This document shows, in pieces, positions 27,539 through 35,785 of a stretch of DNA of 64,000 nt. The notes under the pieces were generated by a model, which saw nothing but the letters and a program-made list of their open reading frames with translations, had not been told where the DNA came from and made no database searches. Position 1 is the stretch's first letter. Each line of letters starts with the position of its first letter. Made by a program: the position numbers and the translations under genes. The stretch is from Ignavibacteriota bacterium. GTDB taxonomy: Bacteria > Bacteroidota > Ignavibacteria > SZUA-365. Location of the stretch: NCBI GenBank assembly GCA_016218045.1, contig JACRFB010000060.1, positions 1 to 64,000 of the forward strand, given 5' to 3'.

Positions 27539-28567
27539 TCAGGGCGCCTCGCGCAGCTCCGTTCCCCGCGCGGGTTTGTCGATCGCCGCGCCCGCGCCCG
27601 CAACACGCGCGAACAATAATTGCGCGTGCGGCAGCAGAGCGGGATCCGCGAAGGTCCGCGCGTCGAGGACGACACCGCGCAACCACGGTGCTCCCGCGGC
27701 ATTACGCGCGCGGTCCAGCGCCCCTGGCGCGGGGGCCGCGAGCATGGACTCACGCGCGCCGGTGAACATCGTAAGCGCGCTGTGCAGCACAAAACGCACA
27801 GTGCCCGCAGCAAGGAGGACAGGGCGGTGTGCCGCCAGACTCAAGGCAGCGCATCGCAGGCTGTCGGCCCGGCCGTCCATGTCGGCATCGGGAGCAACCG
27901 CGAGGAATTCTATATGGGGCAGGTCCGCGGTGCGCGCCGCGTCGGCCGTGTCGGAAATATTCAGACCGAGTGGTCCGGAATAAATACGGTGCATGGATGC
28001 CACGCGTGAAGCGCTGATTGCGGGATCGTCCCCGGCCCCGGACGCGAGCACGTCCCGCGGAAGGATCATCGCCGATGCGCCTCCGTCACGCGCGGCGCGC
28101 GCGAGCGCGGCAAGCCATTCGTCGGTCGGTGCAACAGGCGCCGGAGCGCCGGCATCGCCGCGCGCGCGCGAAATTCCCGCCCATACCACCGGCTCCATGC
28201 CGTTTTCGCGCAGCAACAGCAGGGCTTCGCGCAGTTCGGCCGTCTCTCGCTCGAACCACTCGATACGCGGCGCGGCCGGACTCGTCCGCCACGCGCAGAC
28301 GGTGAGAGCAACGCCCTGCGCGCCCGCCTTGCGCCATGAAGCGATCAGCGATGCCGCCTCGCCGGCGTCCCGCGGGAACTCAGCGAGCGGCAGCACGAGC
28401 AGCAGCGCGGGGCGCGCGAGCGGACGCGGTGGCAGCTCGCCTTCGGGCCGGTCTCCGTCGCCGGGCAGCAGGACCGCACGGTAGTTCCAGGCAAGGGCCA
28501 GGAACAGCAGCGCGAGTATCGCGTAGGCGGCACGTTTCGATGTGCGCGGGGATAAACTGTCGGTCAT
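27539..28567 (-). CDS. Membrane-anchored TIM-barrel-like protein of unknown function
   Basis: 342 residues, rich in Ala and Arg. One transmembrane anchor (AAYAILALLFLALAW, about 13-28), then a periplasmic domain. Segments such as LIASWRKAGAQGVALTV, ELREALLLLRENGMEPVVWAGI and MHRIYSGPLGLNIS follow the rhythm of a GH113-like (beta/alpha)8 barrel, but the acidic catalytic residues expected there are not evident; this resemblance is weak inference. The ATG overlaps the mfd stop by 4 bp (ATGA), so it is coupled to mfd. Its stop falls right against the stop of the convergent gene at 27538. Confidence 0.6.
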   Translation of the reverse strand: MTDSLSPRTSKRAAYAILALLFLALAWNYRAVLLPGDGDRPEGELPPRPLARPALLLVLPLAEFPRDAGEAASLIASWRKAGAQGVALTVCAWRTSPAAPRIEWFERETAELREALLLLRENGMEPVVWAGISRARGDAGAPAPVAPTDEWLAALARAARDGGASAMILPRDVLASGAGDDPAISASRVASMHRIYSGPLGLNISDTADAARTADLPHIEFLAVAPDADMDGRADSLRCAALSLAAHRPVLLAAGTVRFVLHSALTMFTGARESMLAAPAPGALDRARNAAGAPWLRGVVLDARTFADPALLPHAQLLFARVAGAGAAIDKPARGTELREAP

Positions 28568-31500
28568 GCGACTCCTTCGGTCCCGTTCTTCGCATCCGCC
28601 GCGGCCGCGCGGATTTTTTCCGCCGCCGCGAGGCACAGGTCAAGCATCTCGGCCAGCAGCGCCGCCACATCGGCGCGTGTCTCCACGCCCGAAATCACGA
28701 GGCGCAGTTCGCGCGCGTCCTGCTCGAGCTTCATGCGATGTTTGTGTGCCATGATCCAATCCACCAGCGCCTGGAAATGTTTCTCGTAGAACACCGTGTC
28801 GTCTTCCGGCGGGAAGGCCAGCACAAGGCGCGTGGCCTGGTAGGTGACGCGCGCCAGGCGGATGCGCGCGGCCACGAGACGCTGCCGCACGACGGAGAGC
28901 AGGTTGATCGTCTCCTCGGGCGGACGGCCGAACCGGTCCGCGATTTCGTCGGCAATCGTGTCGATGGCCTCGTCGCTGTCGCTGTTGTAGAGCCGCTTGT
29001 ACAGGTCGAAACGTTCGGTGGAATTTCCGACGTAGGTCTGAGGCAGATACGCGTCGAGCCCCAGTTCCATCGTCACGTCGTCGCGCGGCCGTTCGGGTTC
29101 CTCGGGCCTGTCCGCGAACACCTCGGTGAATTCCTCCTGCTTCAGTTCCGACACGGCTTCCTCGATCGTGCGCAGATACAGCTCGAAGCCGATGTCGGCG
29201 ATGAAGCCGCTCTGCTCGGCGCCGAGCAGATTGCCCGCGCCGCGTATCTCGAGGTCGCGCATCGCGAGGTGGAAACCCGAACCCAGATCCGAAAACTCCT
29301 CGAGCGCCTGCAGGCGTTTGACGGCGTCGCGTGTCATGCGCGCCTCGGGCGGCACAAGGAAATACGCGTAGGCCTGGATGTTCGAGCGGCCGACGCGCCC
29401 GCGCAACTGGTACAGTTCGGCCAGGCCGAAGCGCTCGGCGCGGTGCACAAAAATCGTGTTCGCATTCGGGATATCCAGACCCGATTCGATGATTTTTGTG
29501 GTGACAAGCACGTCCACACGTTTTTCGAGGAAGCGGGTCATGACCCGTTCGAGTTCCGCGCCCGTCATCTGTCCGTGTGCGATGGCGATGCGCACGCCGG
29601 GCACGATCGCGCGGATTTTTCCGGCCAGCGTCTCGAGGTCGCCGATGCGGTCGTTGACAAAATACACCTGGCCGCCGCGCTTCATCTCGCGCGTGATGCC
29701 CTCCAGCACGGTGTCCTTCTCGAAAGGCAGGATGCTCGTGAGCACGGGGAGGCGGTTTTTCGGGGGTGTCTCGATGATCGAGAGGTCGCGCGCGCCGAGC
29801 AGCGAGAAGTTGAGCGTGCGCGGAATCGGCGTGGCGGTGAGCGCCAGCGTGTCGACGTGCTCGCGCAAACGGCGCAGTTTTTCCTTCGCGGCCACGCCGA
29901 AACGATGCTCCTCGTCGATGATCAGCAGGCCGAGATCCTTGAAGGCGACGTCGGCGCTGAGCATGCGGTGCGTCCCGATCACGATGTCGACGCCGCCGCG
30001 CTTGAGACGGTCGATCACCGCGGCCTGCTCGGCCTTGGTCTTGAAACGCGACAGCGATTCGACCACCACGGAGTAGCGGTGCAGGCGGTCGTGAAAGGTG
30101 TTGAAGTGCTGCTGTGCAAGGATGGTGGTGGGCACGAGCACGGCCGTCTGTTTGCCGTCGAGCGCGGCCTTGAACGCCGCGCGGATCGCCACCTCGGTTT
30201 TACCGTATCCGACGTCGCCGCACACGAGCCGGTCCATCGGCACGGCCGATTCCATGTCGCGCTTCACGTCGATGGTGGCGCGCTCCTGGTCGGGCGTGTC
30301 CTCGTAAATAAAGGATGCCTCCATCTCTTTCTGCCAGCCGCCGTCGGGCGAGAAGGCGTGGCCGCGCACGGCCTTGCGTTTTGCGTACAGCGCGATAAGG
30401 TCGCGCGCGATGTCCTTGAGCCGCTTCCGCGTGCGCTCCTTGAGGCGGTCCCACTCGCCGGAACCCAGCTTCGAGAGGGCGGGTGTCGCGCCCTCCTCCG
30501 ACGAGTAGCGCTGCAGCCGCGCGATGTACGCGAGGTTCACATACAGCACGTCGTCGCCCGCGTACAGCACCTTCGCGGTTTCCTGCACGCCGCCGTTCAC
30601 CGTGATGGTCTGCAGACCGACAAATTTGCCGATGCCCTTGTCCACGTGCACCACGTAGTCGCCCGGCTTCAATTGCCGCAGCTCGCGCAGCGAGAGGCCG
30701 CGCGCGCCTTTTTTGGCGGACTTCTGTATGCGCTGCCGGTTGAAGACCTGGTGTTCGGTGAGCACCACGAAACCCGCGGCGGGCAGGACAAAGCCGCGGC
30801 TGACGGGACAGAACAGCGCGGTGCGCGGGGCAGCGGGAGGCGGCTCGTCGTCGTCGTCGCCGTAGGCGCCTGGTCCGCGCAGCGGCGCGTGGAGCAGGTC
30901 GTCGAGCCGCAGGGCCTGCTGCTCGGAATCGGCCACGAGGTACACGTCGCGCGGCAGCAGGGCGCATTCGTCGAGGTACTCGCGCAGCAGCGTGATCGAG
31001 CCGTTGAAGGCGGGCTGCGTCTCCGCGCCGATGTCGAGCGCCTCGGCGCTGCCCGCAAGCGCGGGGATCTCGAAGGCCGCGAACAGCGCGAGCGCCATGC
31101 GCAGATCCTCGCCGCGGCCGCGCGTCTCAGCTTCGCGCGCGAGCAGGTCGGGATTGTCGATGAAAAACACGGCGTCGTTGGCCGCGTGGTCGAACAACGT
31201 CGCGGGACGGTCGGCCGCCTCGTCGGCGAGAAACAGCGACGTCACAAAACCCACGGTCTCGAGCGACCGGATCGAGCGCTGGTTCAGCGGATCGAATTCG
31301 CGGATCGACTCGACCATGTCGCCGAGAAATTCGATGCGCAGCGGATTGTCGAATCCGACCGGAAACACGTCGACGATGCCGCCGCGCACGGCATAATCGC
31401 CCGTCGCACCCACAAAGTCGTTCCGCTCGAAACCGCCGAAGGCGAGACGGCGGGTCAGTTCCTCCTGGCGCAGCGACGCGTACATCTCGACGGTCAGCGA

Positions 31501-31932
31501 ATGCTCGTTGAGCGCGCGGGCCGAGGGCGCCTCGCTCAAAGCGCTCTCGGCATCGGTCACGATGAGGCGCACCGGATTTTCGCGCACGGCGCGCAACACG
31601 TCGGCCTGCTCGGCCATGTGGTCGTCGAAGCTCGCGACCTGCCGGTTTGTCGCGGCGGAACGTGGCGCAAGAAACAGGAGTTCCTTGTCCGATAATACCA
31701 GCCCCGCGTCGTTCCATGCGTCGCGGGCCGAGGCGCCGTCGGCGCAGACCAGCACGACCTGCGTGGCATGCTCGCGGAAGTAGAGGGCGGCAAGAAGCCC
31801 GGGCAGGGAACCGGCGAGTCCGCGCAACCGCTGCGGCGCGCCCGGGGAGGGACGCGCGGCGAGCAGGCGCACGACGGGCTCGGCCCGGCGCAGGCGCTCG
31901 AGGAACGGGGGAGGGGGGATGGTGGTGCTCAC
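28564..31932 (-). CDS. mfd: Transcription-repair coupling factor
   Basis: 1122 residues from a GTG. Mfd removes RNA polymerase stalled at lesions and recruits UvrA. The UvrB-like N-terminal region includes VGATGDYAVRGGIVDVFP; the RNAP-interaction domain LKPGDYVVHVDKGIGKFVGL lies near 420; the RecG-like translocase has GDVGYGKTEVAIRAAFKAA (Walker A, about 570-588), IIDEEHRFGV (DEEH box) and TATPIPRTL; motif VI lies in LYQLRGRVGRS. The C-terminal TRCF domain has EIRGAGNLLGAEQSG. Length is normal. Second gene of a minus-strand operon after the DUF971 gene (31-bp gap). Confidence 0.97.
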   Translation of the reverse strand: MSTTIPPPPFLERLRRAEPVVRLLAARPSPGAPQRLRGLAGSLPGLLAALYFREHATQVVLVCADGASARDAWNDAGLVLSDKELLFLAPRSAATNRQVASFDDHMAEQADVLRAVRENPVRLIVTDAESALSEAPSARALNEHSLTVEMYASLRQEELTRRLAFGGFERNDFVGATGDYAVRGGIVDVFPVGFDNPLRIEFLGDMVESIREFDPLNQRSIRSLETVGFVTSLFLADEAADRPATLFDHAANDAVFFIDNPDLLAREAETRGRGEDLRMALALFAAFEIPALAGSAEALDIGAETQPAFNGSITLLREYLDECALLPRDVYLVADSEQQALRLDDLLHAPLRGPGAYGDDDDEPPPAAPRTALFCPVSRGFVLPAAGFVVLTEHQVFNRQRIQKSAKKGARGLSLRELRQLKPGDYVVHVDKGIGKFVGLQTITVNGGVQETAKVLYAGDDVLYVNLAYIARLQRYSSEEGATPALSKLGSGEWDRLKERTRKRLKDIARDLIALYAKRKAVRGHAFSPDGGWQKEMEASFIYEDTPDQERATIDVKRDMESAVPMDRLVCGDVGYGKTEVAIRAAFKAALDGKQTAVLVPTTILAQQHFNTFHDRLHRYSVVVESLSRFKTKAEQAAVIDRLKRGGVDIVIGTHRMLSADVAFKDLGLLIIDEEHRFGVAAKEKLRRLREHVDTLALTATPIPRTLNFSLLGARDLSIIETPPKNRLPVLTSILPFEKDTVLEGITREMKRGGQVYFVNDRIGDLETLAGKIRAIVPGVRIAIAHGQMTGAELERVMTRFLEKRVDVLVTTKIIESGLDIPNANTIFVHRAERFGLAELYQLRGRVGRSNIQAYAYFLVPPEARMTRDAVKRLQALEEFSDLGSGFHLAMRDLEIRGAGNLLGAEQSGFIADIGFELYLRTIEEAVSELKQEEFTEVFADRPEEPERPRDDVTMELGLDAYLPQTYVGNSTERFDLYKRLYNSDSDEAIDTIADEIADRFGRPPEETINLLSVVRQRLVAARIRLARVTYQATRLVLAFPPEDDTVFYEKHFQALVDWIMAHKHRMKLEQDARELRLVISGVETRADVAALLAEMLDLCLAAAEKIRAAAADAKNGTEGVA

Positions 31933-31963
31933 GGTGCGGGGATCATCGCCGCGGCTGCCGCCC

Positions 31964-32260
31964 TCAGGGCGCCGGCGCGATCTCCTTCAGGTAGTCGTAG
32001 GTGTAAATGCCCGTGCCGTGCCCGTCCTTCCACGAGAACTGTATCGCGTAGGTGCCGACGGGGGTCACTGATGCGAGTGTCAGCGCGTCGCGCGTGAAAA
32101 GAGGAATGAAGGACGGTCCGCGATCGCGCGCATCGGCGCCGCACTGCGCGCAGGGGCAGCGCTTGCGCAGCAGCGAGAGAGGGTAGACGTCGGTCGATCC
32201 GTCGTCCCAGGCGACGGAAAGCGCTCCCTCGGCTGTCATGGATATTTTGCTCGGTCGCAT
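31964..32260 (-). CDS. DUF971 domain protein
   Basis: 98 residues covering a complete DUF971 domain (the gamma-butyrobetaine-hydroxylase N-terminal-like fold). Sequence features are LRKRCPCAQCGAD, a CxxC-type zinc knuckle, and VGTYAIQFSWKDGHGTGIYTYDYL at the end. Stand-alone DUF971 proteins are linked to iron-sulfur handling in several bacteria; that link is not shown here. The ATG at 32260 starts at the conserved domain; the longer frame upstream crosses the divergent pyrF promoter. Likely first gene of the DUF971-mfd operon. Confidence 0.85.
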   Translation of the reverse strand: MRPSKISMTAEGALSVAWDDGSTDVYPLSLLRKRCPCAQCGADARDRGPSFIPLFTRDALTLASVTPVGTYAIQFSWKDGHGTGIYTYDYLKEIAPAP

Positions 32261-32266
32261 TGCGGA

Positions 32267-32295
32267 TTGCCTTTCAGTGGGGTCTCGTCTAACTT
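32267..32295 (+). promoter_or_regulatory. Promoter of pyrF
   Basis: -35 TTGCCT (32267-32272), 17 bp, -10 TAACTT (32290-32295), continuing as TAACTTGC. The same TAACTTGC word forms the proposed era -10. Expected start about 37 nt before the pyrF ATG. Confidence 0.5.
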
Positions 32296-32338
32296 GCATG
32301 GAATTGTTCGTTTTCGAACCACCTCCGAACATCCCGCC

Positions 32339-33160
32339 ATGCACTTCCTGGAAAAATTAGACGGCATCACGTCGAAAAACAAAAGTCTCGTCTGCGTGGG
32401 CCTCGATACCGACCCCGCGAAGATACCCGCGCAGCTCGGGGCGGACCCCGACGGCGTCATCGCCTTCAACCGCGCCATCATCGAGGCGACCGCCGACGTC
32501 GCCCAGTCCTACAAGCTCAATCTCGCCTTTTACGAGGCCCTCGGCGCGCGCGCGCACGAAGTGCTGCGGCGCACCCTCGACGCGATTCCGCCGGGTCTTG
32601 TGACCATAGGCGATGGCAAGCGCGGCGATATCGGCAACACCTCCGCCATGTACGCCTCGGCCCTCTTCGACGATCTGGGTTTCGATGCCGTCACCGTTGC
32701 GCCGTACATGGGGCGCGACTCGGTGCAGCCCTTCCTCGCGCACGCCGACAAGGGCGTGTTTATCCTCGCGCTCACGTCGAACGCGGGCTCGAAGGACTTC
32801 CAATACCTGCAGGTCGACGGAGCGCCGCTGTACCGCCGCGTCATCGACACGATCCTGACATGGAACGAACACGGCAACTGCGGACTCGTCGTCGGCGCGA
32901 CACATCCCTCCGAACTGGCCGACATCCGCGCTCACGTGGGCGAACTGCCCATCCTCGTGCCCGGACTCGGCGCGCAGGGCGGTGATGTGGAACTGTCGGT
33001 GAAGGCCGGTGTCACGCCCGCGGGCCTGCGCGCCGTCTTCAACTCCAGCCGTGGCATCCTCTACGCGAGCAAGGGCGACGATTTCGCCGCGCGCGCGCGC
33101 GAGGCCGCCATCGCGATGCGCGACGAAATCAACGGGCATCTGCCCGCCGCGTCCCGGTAA
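32339..33160 (+). CDS. pyrF: Orotidine 5'-phosphate decarboxylase (type 2)
   Basis: 273 residues. It converts OMP to UMP, the last step of de novo pyrimidine synthesis. Signature parts: VGLDTDPAKIP (about 19-29), KLNLAFYEALG, the catalytic GDGKRGDIGNTSAMYA (about 91-106), RDSVQPFL, LALTSNAGSKD and GVTPAGLRAVFNSSRGILYA. Length and motif spacing match the longer PyrF subfamily 2. The ATG at 32339 begins at the conserved N-terminus. larC starts 7 bp after its stop. Confidence 0.96.
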   Translation: MHFLEKLDGITSKNKSLVCVGLDTDPAKIPAQLGADPDGVIAFNRAIIEATADVAQSYKLNLAFYEALGARAHEVLRRTLDAIPPGLVTIGDGKRGDIGNTSAMYASALFDDLGFDAVTVAPYMGRDSVQPFLAHADKGVFILALTSNAGSKDFQYLQVDGAPLYRRVIDTILTWNEHGNCGLVVGATHPSELADIRAHVGELPILVPGLGAQGGDVELSVKAGVTPAGLRAVFNSSRGILYASKGDDFAARAREAAIAMRDEINGHLPAASR

Positions 33161-33167
33161 AGGCCGC

Positions 33168-34481
33168 ATGCGCGTCGCCTACTTCGACATCTTCGCGGGC
33201 ATCAGCGGCGACATGACCGTCGGCGCCTTCCTCGGCGCGGGTGTCACACTCGAAGCGCTCCGCGCCGAGCTGGCCAAACTGCCCCTCACGGGCTACCGGC
33301 TCTCGGAAAGACGGATATTCCGGAGCATGATATCCGCAACAAAATTCGACGTGATCCTCGGTGCCGAGGACGATGCTTCCGGCGCCGGCAAACACGCGCA
33401 TCCGGACGATCACGCGCATCCGGACGATCATGCCCATCAACACGATCACGCGCATGCACACGATCACGCGCATGCACACGACCATGGGCATACACACGGA
33501 GGGGCGCGGGAAAAGGACCGCTCATATGTCGAGATCATACGCATGATCGACGACAGCGCGCTGAACGATCGCGTGAAGGAGAAGGCAAAGGCGATGTTCC
33601 TCGCGATCGGCAAGGCCGAGGCGAAAATTCACGACACGACAATCGACAAAGTGCACTTCCACGAGGTGGGCGCGGTCGATTCGATCGTCGACATCGTGGG
33701 CATTGCGATTTGCATGGATATACTCGGCATCGATCGTGTATATTCGTCCCCTGTCCGCACCGGATCGGGCGGCTTCATCGAAACGCGGCACGGCACTATG
33801 CCGATCCCCGCGCCTGCGACACTCGAGATCCTGCGTGGCTATCCGATCGAGCTGACGGCGGTGCCGTACGAAATGACCACTCCCACGGGAGCCGCGGTGG
33901 TGGCTGCGCTGTCGAGCGGCGTGCTGCAGGGCACGCAGCACATGCGTGTCGAAGCGGTCGGATACGGCGCCGGCGGCCGCGACATTCCCGGCATGCCCAA
34001 TCTGCTGCGTCTCATCGTCGGAACGCTTCCCGACAATTGGTTGGAAGAACACCTGCTCGTGGTGGAAACAAACATCGACGACATGAATCCGGAAATCTAT
34101 CCCTATGTGATCGAGCGTCTGCTCGAATCGGGCGCGCACGACGCGTACATCGTGCCCGTGGTCATGAAGAAGGGCAGGCCGGGACACCTCCTGAACGTCA
34201 CCTGCTCGTCGGCCTCGCTCGACAGTGTGGTGCGTGTGCTCTACGCCGAGACCACCACCTCGGGCGTGCGCGTACGCGAGGTGTTGCGCATGAAGCTGCC
34301 GCGCGACGTGCGTATCGTTCAGACGCGCTACGGCAGCGTCACCGCGAAGGAAATACACCGGAGCGGACGCGCGGTTCTCGTTCCCGAATTCGAGGAGTGC
34401 CGCCGCATCGCGCGCGAGCACGGCATCCCGCTTCTCGACGTCTACAAACACATGGAGCACGACCTTGGCTCGATCGCGTAA
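33168..34481 (+). CDS. larC: LarC-type nickel-pincer cofactor protein with a His-rich loop
   Basis: 437 residues. LarC inserts nickel into the pincer nucleotide cofactor of lactate racemase-type enzymes. N-terminal MRVAYFDIFAGISGDMTVGA, mid HFHEVGAVDSIVDIVG, the glycine-rich DIPGMPNLLRL and the C-terminal ETNIDDMNPEIYPYVIERL are all family signatures. Residues about 74-112 form a loop of Asp/His repeats (HAHPDD, HAHAHD) that should bind nickel or another metal; at the DNA level it is a degenerate 12-bp repeat. The gene is one continuous frame, unlike lactobacilli, where larC is read by frameshifting. larB and larE are not in the window. Confidence 0.92.
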   Translation: MRVAYFDIFAGISGDMTVGAFLGAGVTLEALRAELAKLPLTGYRLSERRIFRSMISATKFDVILGAEDDASGAGKHAHPDDHAHPDDHAHQHDHAHAHDHAHAHDHGHTHGGAREKDRSYVEIIRMIDDSALNDRVKEKAKAMFLAIGKAEAKIHDTTIDKVHFHEVGAVDSIVDIVGIAICMDILGIDRVYSSPVRTGSGGFIETRHGTMPIPAPATLEILRGYPIELTAVPYEMTTPTGAAVVAALSSGVLQGTQHMRVEAVGYGAGGRDIPGMPNLLRLIVGTLPDNWLEEHLLVVETNIDDMNPEIYPYVIERLLESGAHDAYIVPVVMKKGRPGHLLNVTCSSASLDSVVRVLYAETTTSGVRVREVLRMKLPRDVRIVQTRYGSVTAKEIHRSGRAVLVPEFEECRRIAREHGIPLLDVYKHMEHDLGSIA

Positions 34482-35781
34482 CATTCCCGCGGCCCGCCTC
34501 GCACTCGCGGTCTTCCTCGTGCTCGCTCCCGCGCTGCTCGCGCAGGACGACACACAGACACTCACCACGCCCGAGGTGCCCGAACCCATCCGCAAGGAAA
34601 TCCTCGAGCAGTACTTCGACCAGTTCTCCTTTCTTTCGATACTCTGGGAGCGGTACCGCACGGAAACCGCCATCGTGGGCAGTCTGCTGCTGCTGTCGCT
34701 TGTCGGCATGCGCAATTACGCGAAGAATCTCGCGAAGCAGGAACAGCGCATCTACGACTGCATGCAGTCCAACGCCCTGATGATCTTCGACCGCTCGGGC
34801 CAGCTCCGGACCATGAACCGCGCGGCCAAACAACTGCTGGGCTTCGACGACTTCGTGTCGATGGACGAGGAGGCCTCTTTCTATCTGCGGAACGCTCCCA
34901 CGTCCGAAATCCCCGACATCTTCGCCGAAGTGCGCCGCACCAATCATGCGATCGAGCGCGAGATCATCTTCAACGCGGCCAAGATGATGAAGACCATCGT
35001 GGTGAAGGCCTATCCCGTGTTCAGCGAGAGCCGCCGACTCGACGGATACATTCTCATGATCGCCGACATCACCGAGGCGATCGAGAAGGACCGCCGCGTC
35101 AACTGGTCGGGCGTCGCGCAGCACGTGGCCCACAAGGCAAAGACGCCGCTCTCGACCATCACACTCACCGCGCAGCACCTCGAGATGCTGCTCAACGAGC
35201 AGGCCGTCAAGCCCGCTCCCGAGGTCACCCGCTTCCTCGACCGCATCGTGAGCGAGTCGCGCAAGCTGAATGAGATTGTGCACAATCTCACGCGTCTCGC
35301 GAACAAGGAACAGCTCAACCTGCTCCCCAACGACGTCAACGTCATCCTGCAGAATCTCGCGGACGAATACCGCGCAAAGGCGAGCAGCAACATCGAGATC
35401 CGCACCTCGCTGAACCGCATGTTGCCGCGCGTGGGTATCGACATCGCGCATTTCCCCGAGGCCATCGGAAACCTGCTCGACAACGCCATGCGCGCCATCG
35501 GGCCGCGCGAGGGACGTGTCATCATCGCCACCGCGATGGGGCAGTGGATCGACCGACCCGGCGAGTATGTCGAGATCACGATACAGGACACCGGCATGGG
35601 CATGGACGACGACGTGAAGAAGAGCATATTCCGGCCCTTCTCGACGCACAGCCAGGGAGGGACCGGCCTCGGACTCGTCATCGTGCAGAAAATCGTGCAG
35701 GAACATCACGGGGAAATTCTTTTCAACAGCACACCGGGCATCGGCACGACCTTCCAGATCCGCCTGCCCGCCATCATGTAA
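34465..35781 (+). CDS. Membrane sensor histidine kinase
   Basis: 438 residues. Signal-like helix (about 8-26), a short periplasmic part, a transmembrane helix (TAIVGSLLLLSLVGM, about 67-81), a PAS-like domain (about 90-205), then HisKA with H223 in VAHKAKTPLSTI and HATPase with GNLLDNAMRAI, DTGMGMDDD and GGTGLGLVIVQKI. The residue after the phospho-His is Lys where Glu/Asp is usual. It overlaps larC by 17 bp and is followed 4 bp later by its likely partner, the NtrC-type regulator at 35786. The signal sensed is unknown. Confidence 0.92.
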   Translation: MARSRNIPAARLALAVFLVLAPALLAQDDTQTLTTPEVPEPIRKEILEQYFDQFSFLSILWERYRTETAIVGSLLLLSLVGMRNYAKNLAKQEQRIYDCMQSNALMIFDRSGQLRTMNRAAKQLLGFDDFVSMDEEASFYLRNAPTSEIPDIFAEVRRTNHAIEREIIFNAAKMMKTIVVKAYPVFSESRRLDGYILMIADITEAIEKDRRVNWSGVAQHVAHKAKTPLSTITLTAQHLEMLLNEQAVKPAPEVTRFLDRIVSESRKLNEIVHNLTRLANKEQLNLLPNDVNVILQNLADEYRAKASSNIEIRTSLNRMLPRVGIDIAHFPEAIGNLLDNAMRAIGPREGRVIIATAMGQWIDRPGEYVEITIQDTGMGMDDDVKKSIFRPFSTHSQGGTGLGLVIVQKIVQEHHGEILFNSTPGIGTTFQIRLPAIM

Positions 35782-35785
35782 GACG

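Noticed and set aside
28336-31695. Very long plus-strand frame opposite mfd
   Set aside because: High-GC antisense shadow of mfd, whose motifs are unambiguous on the minus strand.
33387-33510. Frameshift or assembly error in larC at the His-rich repeat
   Set aside because: The frame stays continuous, and conserved LarC sequence resumes in phase after the loop.
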